A stretch of 64,000 nucleotides of DNA from contig JABSSL010000076.1 in assembly GCA_013214355.1 (NCBI GenBank), positions 1-64,000 of the forward strand, written 5' to 3'. Numbering within the stretch: the first letter of the stretch is position 1; each line of letters starts with the position of its first letter. Positions 1 through 8,827 of this stretch are shown here, in pieces. Origin of the DNA: Saprospiraceae bacterium. GTDB lineage: Bacteria; Bacteroidota; Bacteroidia; Chitinophagales; Saprospiraceae. Below the pieces are notes generated by a model. It was not told the origin of the DNA. It saw only the letters and a list, made by a program, of their open reading frames with translations, and ran no database searches. The position numbers and the translations under genes are program-made.

Positions 1-2
1 TC

Positions 3-170
3 TTCTCGAGATTGGATCAACTTGCTCTCTTGCATCTCAATGCTTTTTACCCTAAGTTAACACCTAAGCCAATTTTGGAGAAATATTATTTACTCATTCC
101 TCTAAATATCGACCAATCCACTTCTGAGGTCTATCTTTCCTATTTCTCCGCTACTAAAACGTATTGGTAA
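3..170 (+). CDS. Possible C-terminal tail of a gene cut by the window start
   Basis: Frame 3 is open from the first bases to a TAA at 168-170 and reads about 55 residues (ends ATKTYW). It is not in the ORF track because it has no start inside the window. The composition looks protein-like, mixing Leu, Tyr, Asn and Lys with codons similar to those of neighbouring genes. I do not recognise the protein. Its end overlaps the convergent methyltransferase-like gene by about 31 bp. It could also be a chance open frame, so confidence is limited. Confidence 0.4.
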   Translation, partial: FSRLDQLALLHLNAFYPKLTPKPILEKYYLLIPLNIDQSTSEVYLSYFSATKTYW

Positions 171-874
171 TCAAGCGCCGTATCATTGGCTTCGATTTTG
201 GTATAGCCGGCTTGATACAGAAGCTTTTCTGCTTCGTAGAGAGGTAGACGGTATTTTTGCGGGGGCTCCACAAAATCTGGAAGTCGTTTCTTTTTGAATT
301 CTACAATAAGGAGTTTCCCTCCTTCCTTAATGCCCTTCTTCAACTCTCGTAAATAAGATACTTTATCTCTGATGTAGACGAAAGTGTTTACAATAATTGC
401 AATATCAACCTCTTCTGTTTCTAGTTTAGGGGAGTTTTCTCGGCCCAATCTAGTGACCAGGCGATCTTGCACATCATCCGCAAGGCGGAAGACTTTCAAG
501 CTATCCAAGGCCCGGGTATACACAGGGTTAATGTCCACCGCAATAACCTTCTTCGCTTTAGGTGCTAACCTGAAGGCGAAAAAGCCAGTACCAGCTCCAA
601 TATCTGCCACTACCTTATCCTCAAGATTTCCTAATAACTCTAAGATCAATTCTGGTTTTTGCCAGATTCCACGATTGGTATTCAGGTAGTCTTTAGTTAG
701 ACCTGAAGTGACTACTGCACTTCCTTCATTCGAGTTAGGAGTGGTAGGTTGTGCATCGTTTGGGTCGGTACTTAAGGTTGGCGGAAAGTCAGCGGGGCGT
801 TCATCTCGATCACAGGATGTAGTACATAGCAGTACTACCATGGGGATCAGTAGAAAGGTCAGTCTAAACTTCAT
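140..874 (-). CDS. Exported class I SAM-methyltransferase-like lipoprotein
   Basis: The N-terminus has a short basic start, a hydrophobic stretch and a Cys in a weak lipobox (LCTTSC), so a lipoprotein is likely. A low-complexity Pro/Thr/Asn linker follows. From about residue 75 there is a Rossmann methyltransferase fold, with motif I DIGAGTGFFAFRL and an acidic strand-2 end (VIAVDINP). A later strand (EVDIAIIVNTFVYI) and a C-terminal sheet (GGKLLIVEFKKK) fit class I enzymes. Residues after motif I are intact enough to bind SAM, but SAM is not expected outside the cytoplasm, so the activity is uncertain. The substrate is unknown. The gene stands alone, downstream of the divergently unrelated dacB-like gene. 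Confidence 0.8.
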   Translation of the reverse strand: MKFRLTFLLIPMVVLLCTTSCDRDERPADFPPTLSTDPNDAQPTTPNSNEGSAVVTSGLTKDYLNTNRGIWQKPELILELLGNLEDKVVADIGAGTGFFAFRLAPKAKKVIAVDINPVYTRALDSLKVFRLADDVQDRLVTRLGRENSPKLETEEVDIAIIVNTFVYIRDKVSYLRELKKGIKEGGKLLIVEFKKKRLPDFVEPPQKYRLPLYEAEKLLYQAGYTKIEANDTALDYQYVLVAEK

Positions 875-972
875 ATGTGATTGTCGTTTTGGTCATTCAG
901 CCGCGCGTAAAGTTACGGTAAAGGCCGCAATATGGCAAGTTAATATCTCATCCTACCTATTGCTTAGAGGCC

Positions 973-2433
973 CTAGAGGGCGTACATGGCCAGCAGTACC
1001 TTTTCCATCTTCTTGCGGACTTGACCCCCTGATCCCGTATAGTTATTGACGATTATAGAAAACGATAAGAGCTTTCCAGACTTCGTCTCCACGTATCCCG
1101 TTAAAGATCGTACCCGATTCAAGGTACCCGTTTTGGCTCTCACCTTACCTGCCGCGGAGGTCCCACGTAAAGTATAGGACATGCCTCCCGACTCGCCCGC
1201 TATGGGCAGAGAATTCCTGAAATCATCATAGATTTTACTATCTCTGGCTACTTTTCTCATCAATTGCGCCATGAACTTTGCTGTTACTACGTTCTTGGAG
1301 GATAAACCGCTCCCGTCTTCCAGGGCAACCCCAGCAAAGGATAGTCCGCGAGCTTCCCAGAAGCTTTGCAAAGCCTTAATCCCTCCAGAGACCGTCCCTT
1401 CACTTCCTTTGATTTTTCCAAGCGCTCGGAGCAGCGTCTCACAATAAAGATTCACACTTTTTATATTGGTTCGGACTACAATTTCCTTGAGTAATGGAGA
1501 TCGATGGGTTAGGAGCTTTTGTGTATTGCTTCCGATTGGACGTCCCAAGAGTCGATCGCTAGTTGCTCCTTTTGCGCTAACTATACCTGCATTTCTCAAG
1601 CGGGTAGCCAGCTGTTGGGCAGCAAATAGTGGGGGATCAGGTATGGAACCTTTGATGCTAAAGAGTTTGCTTCCAACCGGTATCGTACCTCTGACAAAGC
1701 GCTCATAGGTATAGGGAGCGCCATAGATGTAGGCATTATCTCCTGAACCAGCGGAGGCGGATTCAACTTCATTGGTAAAGCGTAGGTCCGGAATTTCTGG
1801 TTCGATGATCGCGATCCTTGGGGTCTTACCTAGCCGACCCGTCTGTTGGAATCGGAGGTAGTATAGATTATCGTGAAAATTCAAGCCCCAACTGCCCGCT
1901 CCATAGTAATTGCCTAAGTCATTCCATTGCCAAGAAGAGCCATTGACCGTGGTGGAGAAAAAAGAAGCGTCACCGATCACATAGCCACTAATCTTGCGTA
2001 TCCCCTTTTGCTGGAGGGCCATACTGAATTTATCCAATACCTGCTCCATGCTTTCCCCCCCTGGCATAGTAGGACTTCCTAAAGTGGGATCACCAGCTCC
2101 TTGTAGAATAAGGTCTCCATTCAATTGTCCGTTCCCATCTACGGTGCCAGTGTATTGTAGATGAGTGCTAAATCGATACGTTGTACCCAGCATAGCCAAA
2201 GCGGAAGCGGTAGTTAGCACCTTAAGCGAGGAGGCGGGCACTAGGCTTCGCTGGGAATCGAATTGGGCGATTTCCTTATTACTTGCCACATCAACTACAC
2301 TGATGCCTACACCGGCATGTTTTAAAGTAGGGTCTTTGCTAAAGGTGTTGATAGCCTGTTGTAGGCTGGATTGTGACCATCCATAAGACAAAAGGAAAAG
2401 TAGAGCTAAGGCAAGTCCTGTTTTTTTCATCAT
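973..2433 (-). CDS. dacB: D-alanyl-D-alanine carboxypeptidase/endopeptidase (PBP4 family, peptidase S13)
   Basis: This is a periplasmic penicillin-binding protein that trims or cleaves D-Ala-containing peptidoglycan cross-links. A signal peptide (about residues 1-22, ending SYGWSQ) is followed by the three penicillin-binding motifs: SxxK as SSLK with nucleophile near Ser68, SxN as SKN in GSGLSSKN, and KTG in RAKTGTL. The long insert between the first two motifs is typical of PBP4 rather than PBP5/6. The length of 486 residues is normal for the family. It is probably transcribed alone, about 45 bp downstream of the large protease gene on the same strand, and the two could be co-transcribed. 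Confidence 0.93.
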   Translation of the reverse strand: MMKKTGLALALLFLLSYGWSQSSLQQAINTFSKDPTLKHAGVGISVVDVASNKEIAQFDSQRSLVPASSLKVLTTASALAMLGTTYRFSTHLQYTGTVDGNGQLNGDLILQGAGDPTLGSPTMPGGESMEQVLDKFSMALQQKGIRKISGYVIGDASFFSTTVNGSSWQWNDLGNYYGAGSWGLNFHDNLYYLRFQQTGRLGKTPRIAIIEPEIPDLRFTNEVESASAGSGDNAYIYGAPYTYERFVRGTIPVGSKLFSIKGSIPDPPLFAAQQLATRLRNAGIVSAKGATSDRLLGRPIGSNTQKLLTHRSPLLKEIVVRTNIKSVNLYCETLLRALGKIKGSEGTVSGGIKALQSFWEARGLSFAGVALEDGSGLSSKNVVTAKFMAQLMRKVARDSKIYDDFRNSLPIAGESGGMSYTLRGTSAAGKVRAKTGTLNRVRSLTGYVETKSGKLLSFSIIVNNYTGSGGQVRKKMEKVLLAMYAL

Positions 2434-2478
2434 AGCTATGGAGCGTTTATTCTTTTTAAAGTGATCAATCCCTATCGT

Positions 2479-5400
2479 CTATTGCTTGATGATCTTGCGA
2501 ATCAGTTTATCTGTGGCTGTTTGTAGACTGATTAAGTATACTCCAGCCGGTAATTCCATTAAGGAAACCCGTTCCTGCTGCTGCCCCGTTCGGACTTGCC
2601 TTTGGAAAAGTAAGCTTCCGTTGACATTGTGTACTTGCAGCAACAGCTGTTGGTCTATGGGCTGGGTAAAGTTGATCTGTACCTCTGCCAGTGTTGGATT
2701 CGGGAAGATCTCAATCCTATTTCCATCAATTTCATTGACCGCATTAGGCATGAAGGTGAATTGAAAGGCCGCTGAGGTAGCTAGCCCACAATCATTCGCG
2801 CTCCTTACTCGCCAAAAATAGGTGCCTCCTTCCGTTATGGTATTGATCACATAAGTGGTACCAGTTGTTTGGCCCGATTCTAAGATCGGATCAAACGCTG
2901 CATTGTTTGCAATTTCCACTTGGTATTCGTCAATGTCTGGCACTGATGCCCAACTAAGATCCGGGAGTGCTGCTGTACTACTTTGGTCATCCGGACTCTG
3001 TAAGTTTGGTGCGACTGGTACATCCAAGATCTCAATCGTCATACTGGTTGAAGTACTTAAAGTACCGTCATCTAGATTCAGGTTTAGTTGGTAGACTCCA
3101 GCTGGAACGCCTGTCCTATTTAGATCGATGTTGATGGTCTCACCTGGAACTAAGTCGGCTAATCCACCCTCTCTTTCCAGGCTAATATCGCTACTGGGTT
3201 GAGTCGAAAAACTCAAATCGACCGGACCCAGAAAATCTGGATCTAGGACAAAAGAAAAGCCGAGTGCATCCTCTGGGCAAGCAGTTATGCTACTAGGGTC
3301 AGTGGTAAAACTTAATTCAGGAACGGTGCTGAATGTCCAAACCTCACTCTGACCTAGACCGCAATCATTGGTGCCAGCAACCTGCCAGTAATAGGTTTGC
3401 CCTCTCGCTAGATCTCCCAAGTTGATGATGGTATTGCCCGTATTTAAATCCACTATGGGGTTACTTAGGTCAGGCGATGTACTCACTGTAATTCTGTAAT
3501 TATCAGCACCAGGGCTAGTATTCCAGCTAAAGGTTGGAGCTACCGATACTAATTCGGCCCCATCCTGCGGCTGAATGACGATGAAATCAACTGGAACGCT
3601 GCGAATTTCTACGTCGATGGTGGTATTCGCTGAGGTATTACCATCCGCCGCGGTCAATGTAATTGGATATTCTCCTGATAAATCAAAACCAGTGCCCGTT
3701 ATGGTCACCGTACTGGCGGCTGTTGGGCTCATTGGATCCAGTTCCAGACTGGCCCCCTCAGGTAATTCATTGGTAGTGATACTAAGGTTTTCATCAGAAA
3801 ACCCACCGCCGATGATCAATTCAAATTCAAATTCTTCGCCAGGACAAACGGAAATACTAGGCGTGCTTGTACTAACAATAGCTGCTTCTGGAAAACTCGT
3901 ACAGATCTCTAAACTCCAACTGTCAATGCTGCCACCGTCTTCACTAAACTCATCAATGATCTCCAAAGTCCAAGTCCCTTGTGCATCCTCCCCGTTCAAG
4001 CCTGATAAGGACTGTAGAGGTTGAAAGATACCAGATATCGTTGGTACTGTATTATCACAACTGCTAGAAAGTAGGTTATTGCTTTGTGTGGCATCATCGT
4101 TAAAACTAAGGACTAAATCGTCCCTGCTACAGCCTTGAAAACTCACATTTTCCCCTGGGTTGCGGAAGAGTCCGATCGTGGTCCCATTGGGAGAAATCAG
4201 ATTGGCAACCAGGTCGGACACATAGGTGTGTTTGATATCCATACTGACTGAGATGCTCGCCACCAAACCTTCCTGCTCTACCGAAAGATCTGATCTTACC
4301 GTATTAGGATTATTGGAGCCTATGGATACCGGAATATCGTTGGATTCGCTGATCAGACAATAAACGCCAGCCGTACTAAAGGAAAAAACGGGTGACCAGT
4401 CTCCATTGCCACAGGCGTTCACGGCTCGAGTCCGCCAATAATAGGTCGTCTCCGTTTCTAGGTTATTGTAGTTGATTTCGGGACTAGTCAAGTTCTCTTC
4501 TGAAGCAACAATACTTAGAAATTCATTGCTAGTACTAAGCTGCCAAATGTAGGAGCTAGCGTTATCAATGGCACTCCAACTGAAGTTGGGAGCCGTGCTA
4601 GTGTTGGCCGCTTCATCAATTGGGTTTGTAAGTGTGGTGGCTACAGGTAAGGTTTCCGATACGACCAAGGTGATCGTCGTGGTAGCTGACTCTGTACCGT
4701 CGGTACCATTGATGTCAAAGTTATAAGTCCCTGGCGCCAATTGCGCCAATTGCGCCAGGCTGAGGGTGGTTGTTTCTCCGCCGAGAACTGGATTTCCGGC
4801 AAAGGTGGCAGTAATGCCATCTGGTAGATTAACTATTTCTAGCGTCACCGAATCTTCGAAATTGTCACTCGGTCCTAAATCAAAGTTGAAATCAGAAGGA
4901 TCACATAACTGAAATTCCTGTGCATCAGCTAATAATCTAAAGTTACAGGAATTTTGTGTCCGTCCATCGATAGTAATCTTACCGGTATTTTCAGGATCTA
5001 GCCAGTCTCGGAGTCTGGTGTCCGGTGTTCCGCCACCTTCCCAAGAAACGGCAAACCAGCCGAAGGCATCATAATCCAAATTGTTACAACTGGCTGCACC
5101 CCCAAACAACTGCCCCACAACTCGTCGATCCTGGTCAAACAAAGGGCAGCCAGAGGAACCTCCCTCGGTCGTACCTATAGACCATTCCGGGACTACTAGG
5201 TATCCGCCGTTGGCCATCCCTTGACCATTTAAATTTCCTTTGAAGACTTGCTCAAAGCTAAAACTGATCCGTTTCTCATCCGTGTTCGGATGATGGACAG
5301 CGATGACTGTATCTTGGGGGATTTCGGGTCTAGCATCCCAGCCGGCGAAAAAGGCGTCAGCGGTAGGGCTGACCGGGTCATCTAGTTCTAATAATCCAAA

Positions 5401-6357
5401 GTCCGTATCGCTGCTTCGTGCCCGAAGAACGGAACCACTATTGAAGTCATTCAAAACACCATTCCCTGGGCCACCACTCGCACCACTATTCGGCGCCCGG
5501 CAACTTGAGTTTTGGAAATTCCAGTAGACCACCAGGCTAGCGGCATTATTCGCACGGATGCCACAGTGATCAGCCGTCATAAAGAAAGGGGTACAATCTT
5601 CCTGTGTATTATTGACGAGGAAACCCGTGCAGAAGGTACTTCCTCCGGTACTGTAAACACCTACGGATTGGATAATATCTCGATACGCGTCAACAATGTC
5701 CCAGCCATCTACTTCACTACAGATAACATCCAGGTTACAGGAGCCTGAAACAAAGGTAGAAAAGCCTAGAAAGTCATGGTTGATACTGGTAATCTTTAAG
5801 CTTAGATTTTGGCGTTGCGCTTGTGGAAGGCGCAACTCTACTACCATTTCATCTCCTTCAATAATGGGGGTCCAAAATTCTCGGTGGTCGTCGTTGTCAT
5901 TAGGAGTGAAAGGGCCTAATTTATTTTTTTGATCGGCAGAATATAAATTTAATTCAGCTCCCGCCGGAAGGAAGAATTCACCAAATCCCAGATTTAAGGA
6001 ATGGGCATCGGAAGAAAGAATGCGAAGGCGCCAAACGGCAGTCCCATCCGATAATTCCTCCCAGTTTCCCCGCTTTAAGGGAGAAATTGCTACGGGAAAG
6101 CTAACGGCAAATTTCGGTGCCGTTCCTATCTGACGGTTCTTTAGCTCCTCTTCCAGCAAATTTTGATTGTCTTGTCTAGGCAAAACGATTAGATCAACTT
6201 CCTCTAAGGGAAGCAGCGTTTGCCCCAATAAAGGGGAAGTACCAAGCAGGAAGAGTAATAGAAAAAGAAGTGGTGATGAGGTAAAGGTGGTGGTTTTCTG
6301 AAACTGCGAGGAGAGGTTCAGTGATGTAAGCGTTGATCCTGTTTTTTTCATATCCAT
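2479..6357 (-). CDS. Secreted multidomain trypsin-like serine endopeptidase with P-domain and T9SS sorting signal
   Basis: A signal-like hydrophobic segment lies near residues 28-46. An N-terminal prodomain-like region precedes a chymotrypsin-fold peptidase resembling lysyl endopeptidases. The catalytic triad is readable: His264 in TADHC, Asp319 in DTDFGLLEL and Ser402 in GGSSGCP. Several Cys around the triad suggest disulfides. After the protease come Ig/FnIII-like modules (repeated YYWRTRA and YYWQVAG motifs), one proprotein-convertase P-like domain (about residues 670-770) and more FnIII-like repeats. The protein ends in a type IX sorting domain (IEIFPNPT to a C-terminal KLIRKIIKQ). It should be exported by Sec and then by T9SS to the cell surface or medium. 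An alternative start is the Met at residue 3. Confidence 0.9.
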   Translation of the reverse strand: MDMKKTGSTLTSLNLSSQFQKTTTFTSSPLLFLLLFLLGTSPLLGQTLLPLEEVDLIVLPRQDNQNLLEEELKNRQIGTAPKFAVSFPVAISPLKRGNWEELSDGTAVWRLRILSSDAHSLNLGFGEFFLPAGAELNLYSADQKNKLGPFTPNDNDDHREFWTPIIEGDEMVVELRLPQAQRQNLSLKITSINHDFLGFSTFVSGSCNLDVICSEVDGWDIVDAYRDIIQSVGVYSTGGSTFCTGFLVNNTQEDCTPFFMTADHCGIRANNAASLVVYWNFQNSSCRAPNSGASGGPGNGVLNDFNSGSVLRARSSDTDFGLLELDDPVSPTADAFFAGWDARPEIPQDTVIAVHHPNTDEKRISFSFEQVFKGNLNGQGMANGGYLVVPEWSIGTTEGGSSGCPLFDQDRRVVGQLFGGAASCNNLDYDAFGWFAVSWEGGGTPDTRLRDWLDPENTGKITIDGRTQNSCNFRLLADAQEFQLCDPSDFNFDLGPSDNFEDSVTLEIVNLPDGITATFAGNPVLGGETTTLSLAQLAQLAPGTYNFDINGTDGTESATTTITLVVSETLPVATTLTNPIDEAANTSTAPNFSWSAIDNASSYIWQLSTSNEFLSIVASEENLTSPEINYNNLETETTYYWRTRAVNACGNGDWSPVFSFSTAGVYCLISESNDIPVSIGSNNPNTVRSDLSVEQEGLVASISVSMDIKHTYVSDLVANLISPNGTTIGLFRNPGENVSFQGCSRDDLVLSFNDDATQSNNLLSSSCDNTVPTISGIFQPLQSLSGLNGEDAQGTWTLEIIDEFSEDGGSIDSWSLEICTSFPEAAIVSTSTPSISVCPGEEFEFELIIGGGFSDENLSITTNELPEGASLELDPMSPTAASTVTITGTGFDLSGEYPITLTAADGNTSANTTIDVEIRSVPVDFIVIQPQDGAELVSVAPTFSWNTSPGADNYRITVSTSPDLSNPIVDLNTGNTIINLGDLARGQTYYWQVAGTNDCGLGQSEVWTFSTVPELSFTTDPSSITACPEDALGFSFVLDPDFLGPVDLSFSTQPSSDISLEREGGLADLVPGETINIDLNRTGVPAGVYQLNLNLDDGTLSTSTSMTIEILDVPVAPNLQSPDDQSSTAALPDLSWASVPDIDEYQVEIANNAAFDPILESGQTTGTTYVINTITEGGTYFWRVRSANDCGLATSAAFQFTFMPNAVNEIDGNRIEIFPNPTLAEVQINFTQPIDQQLLLQVHNVNGSLLFQRQVRTGQQQERVSLMELPAGVYLISLQTATDKLIRKIIKQ

Positions 6358-6659
6358 TAATTGGTTAGCTGTCTTTGGGAGAATGTTGTTGAAGGAATTC
6401 TTGGTGCATCAATTCGAGCGTTTCGAATAGATTGTAGCCCAAGGCTTGTTCGTGACTAGTTGCAGAATTCCAAAGGTAATTCTTGTAGGAAAGGGATACA
6501 AGGACAACGCAGCAAAGTCTCCGACAATTTTCAATGAAAGTCGGATTATCGGACTCCTTGTGGGTGAGATCTGTGGTATAGCATCAAAAAGGGGAGTAGC
6601 GCTTAGTGAGAATTGCTTAGAATTCATCGGATGAGATCGGTACTCCCCCTTTGAATGAG
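6358..6659. other. Intergenic stretch without a supported gene
   Basis: About 300 bp lie between the protease gene and the SCO1-like gene, both on the minus strand. Two overlapping antisense ORFs of 72 and 62 codons exist here but mirror each other and carry no recognisable domain. The stretch presumably holds the promoter of the protease gene. I see no clear hairpin terminator or promoter box. Confidence 0.4.
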
Positions 6660-7271
6660 CTACATGTCTGCTAAAAGTAGGTCTATATCTTTCATGAATT
6701 GATCTACTGCTTCAGCTTCGGTGCCGTTGCAAAAAGATCGGATATGGAAGTTTTTATCGATTAGGAGTAACCACCCGCTATGGTCAAATCCACCTGGTGC
6801 ATTCTCATCTTCACGGGCAATACTCATATAGTCTTGAGCGATATCGTAGATTTTGTCTTTCTCCCCGGTCACAAAGTGCCACTTTGGGGCTTCTACGCCC
6901 AGTCCTTCTGCATATTTCTTTAACCGTTCCACCGTATCCCTTTTGGGATCAATGGTGTGGGAAAGGAGGGCTAAGCGATCGTCGGTTTCATACTTATCAT
7001 AGATCCGCTTCATTTGCTTAGCTACTTTGGGGCAAATAGTAGGACAGGAAATAAAGAAAAGATCCGCCACGTAGGCTTTACCTTCGAAGCTGGCATTGTC
7101 TATGGTTTGCCCATCCTGGTTGGTAAACGCGAAGGTTGGGATGTGATGGTAGGTGGTATCGCCCGTAGCAGGATCAACCAGATGATTACCTAAGATGGGC
7201 AAGGTTTCCTGATTAGTTTGGCAGGCTGCCAGGCCCAGTACCACTATGACGCTGAAGTAGATGATTCTCAT
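6660..7271 (-). CDS. SCO1/SenC/PrrC-family copper-binding thioredoxin-fold lipoprotein
   Basis: SCO proteins bind copper or act as thiol-disulfide reductases during cytochrome c oxidase CuA assembly. The lipoprotein signal ends at LAAC (Cys17). The metal/redox motif CPTIC places Cys76 and Cys80, and the distal ligand His164 lies in GGFDHSGW; all three family residues are present. The length of 203 residues is usual. Its start overlaps the stop of the upstream lipoprotein gene by 4 bp (ATGA-type), so the two are translationally coupled. No oxidase genes are in view. Export and anchoring in the periplasm are inferred from the lipobox. Confidence 0.92.
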   Translation of the reverse strand: MRIIYFSVIVVLGLAACQTNQETLPILGNHLVDPATGDTTYHHIPTFAFTNQDGQTIDNASFEGKAYVADLFFISCPTICPKVAKQMKRIYDKYETDDRLALLSHTIDPKRDTVERLKKYAEGLGVEAPKWHFVTGEKDKIYDIAQDYMSIAREDENAPGGFDHSGWLLLIDKNFHIRSFCNGTEAEAVDQFMKDIDLLLADM

Positions 7272-7753
7272 TCTGCTTTTGTATTTGTAATCCCTAATGC
7301 TTCAATCAAACTCGCTCCATCCTTGATGCTACTGAGCATATCATTTTTAACCTTGCCCATTTTTTCCTGTTCTGACTTCAGGTACTTAACAATATCTTCA
7401 TGTTTTTCAGTGTCCTGTAAGGGCTTCAGTTGTCTCAAGTTATTCATCCAAGAGAACATACTCTCATCCGCATCGTCTAGCTGCTTGACAATTTTATCTA
7501 TTTGCTCACTGGCATCTACCGCTAAGCCGCTAGTGGTTTCTTGATGGTTGCGCAATTGTCTAGAGAGTTTATGGATGTTGCTGATCTTCGGCATTACCTC
7601 GTCATGAACTACCATTAACTCATCCCACAATTTTTGCTGTTCATTAAGTTGTTCTTGTGAAAATTTGCTGTCGCTCGTTGCTTGCTGATTACCATCACCA
7701 CAAGCGGTTGCCAAACCTGAGAAGATAAGGAGAACCAAAACTATTTTGTGCAT
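7268..7753 (-). CDS. Small helical lipoprotein coupled to the SCO1 gene
   Basis: The 161-residue product has a lipoprotein signal (hydrophobic core, then TACG). The rest is predicted almost entirely alpha-helical and charged (QLNEQQKLWDELMVVHDEVMPKI and similar heptad-like stretches), suggesting a helical bundle. I do not recognise a named domain. The stop overlaps the SCO1 start, which implies one operon and possibly a shared role in copper handling or respiratory complex assembly. His and Met residues in the first helix (VVHDEVMPKISNIH) could bind metal, but that is speculation. Confidence 0.8.
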   Translation of the reverse strand: MHKIVLVLLIFSGLATACGDGNQQATSDSKFSQEQLNEQQKLWDELMVVHDEVMPKISNIHKLSRQLRNHQETTSGLAVDASEQIDKIVKQLDDADESMFSWMNNLRQLKPLQDTEKHEDIVKYLKSEQEKMGKVKNDMLSSIKDGASLIEALGITNTKAE

Positions 7754-7920
7754 AAAAGGAATTTTTAGGCAAGTTAAGGATTTGGGAAAAAAGTAATAAG
7801 CGCCAGCTTAAAAATGACACAAGCCTGAAGGATTTTAACTTCATTTAACACCCTGAGGTTGCTAAGTCTTAAGAGATTCAGGGCGGGGAAAGAGGGGAGA
7901 GGAGAGGGCAGGAAATGGAA

Positions 7921-7953
7921 AAAGCCGCTGTACCTTGGATAGGCAGCGGCTTT
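7921..7953 (-). terminator. Intrinsic terminator of the small secreted-protein gene
   Basis: A perfect 10-bp inverted repeat (AAAGCCGCTG / CAGCGGCTTT) lies about 45 bp after the stop of the minus-strand gene at 7997. Read on the minus strand it is followed by a short T-run (TTTTTCC), as expected for an intrinsic terminator. Confidence 0.75.
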
Positions 7954-7996
7954 AGATCAAATGTCAAAAAAATGATTTACTTCCTTATTGAATCGA

Positions 7997-8377
7997 CTAT
8001 GTTTGCTGGTGATTGGTTTTTGACAACAAAACGTAGTTGTCTTTAATCACAATAATTTGCTTCACATACTCATCCTTCTGCTTAACAGTTAGCATGTATT
8101 TACCTGCCGGCAAGTTGTCTAGATTCAAACGTCTACCGTAACCATTGTGATCTTTGATAAAGTCGCGATAGTAGGTATTGTCTCCTTTTAGATCAGTAAG
8201 CTTAATGCTTGTCTTTTCCATTTGAAGATTAGATACCTTCAAGCTAATGATTTTGCCTTCAGAAATCTTGGCATTAACTAAAATGTCGGTGGAAACAGTA
8301 GGAGTAGAATTGTTTGCCCAAACGGGTAGAGTCATAACAGCTAGGCATAGGGTAGCCAGCCAGTGAAATCGTTTCAT
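7997..8377 (-). CDS. Small secreted protein resembling a sorting-domain/DUF3244-type beta-sandwich
   Basis: The 126-residue protein has a clear signal peptide (cleavage near PVWANN). The rest reads as a single beta-sandwich: alternating strands, then LDNLPAGKYMLTVKQ and a final VKQIIVI strand. This resembles the beta-sandwich of T9SS sorting domains and Bacteroides DUF3244 proteins, but here it is the whole mature protein. It ends in a short polar tail. A strong terminator follows. Function is unknown; a periplasmic or surface location is inferred from the signal peptide only. Confidence 0.75.
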   Translation of the reverse strand: MKRFHWLATLCLAVMTLPVWANNSTPTVSTDILVNAKISEGKIISLKVSNLQMEKTSIKLTDLKGDNTYYRDFIKDHNGYGRRLNLDNLPAGKYMLTVKQKDEYVKQIIVIKDNYVLLSKTNHQQT

Positions 8378-8827
8378 AACAGCACGGGTTTTTTATTAAC
8401 AATCAGATGAATTTCAGTCTAATGTCGGAGTTTTTACGCTCGGTATTTCTTGAGTGATTGGGATTGGGTGATTAAAATCCCTTGATAATTAACGAGTTAG
8501 CTCAAGAAATTGTGAGTTGTGGTACTAGTTCTTTTTGGTAAGACGCGCGAAATTATTCGTCCCATCGCCTCTTATTCCTTTGCTCAATCTAAAGGACTTT
8601 TCAAAATTCCTTTATACGCGTTAAGCTATTGATTACTTCTATGCTAAAGACGCGCTTTTGATTTGAAAGTTGCTTGGCAATCGTTATTAGAATGTTAAAA
8701 TTCCTTAACGATACAGCCACAATTACGGCCTAAAGGGGCTTAGACCGAAAAAGATTTGATGAAGACCTGCAAAATTTCGATTAAATGTGGAAATCGTGGG
8801 TTGAAAGTAAGATTTAGAAGCAAGTTC
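8378..8827. other. 450-bp gene-free region with a nested inverted repeat
   Basis: No ORF in either direction looks coding. The region separates the end of the parA-like pair from the start of the small secreted-protein gene. It contains a perfect 10-bp inverted repeat (ATTTCTTGAG at 8445-8454, CTCAAGAAAT at 8501-8510) enclosing a second one (GGGATT/AATCCC). This could be a leader structure for the gene at 8377 or a 3' structure of the parA operon. Confidence 0.5.

Noticed and set aside
6409-6634. Overlapping antisense 72- and 62-codon ORFs
   Set aside because: They mirror each other in an intergenic region and show no protein-like features.
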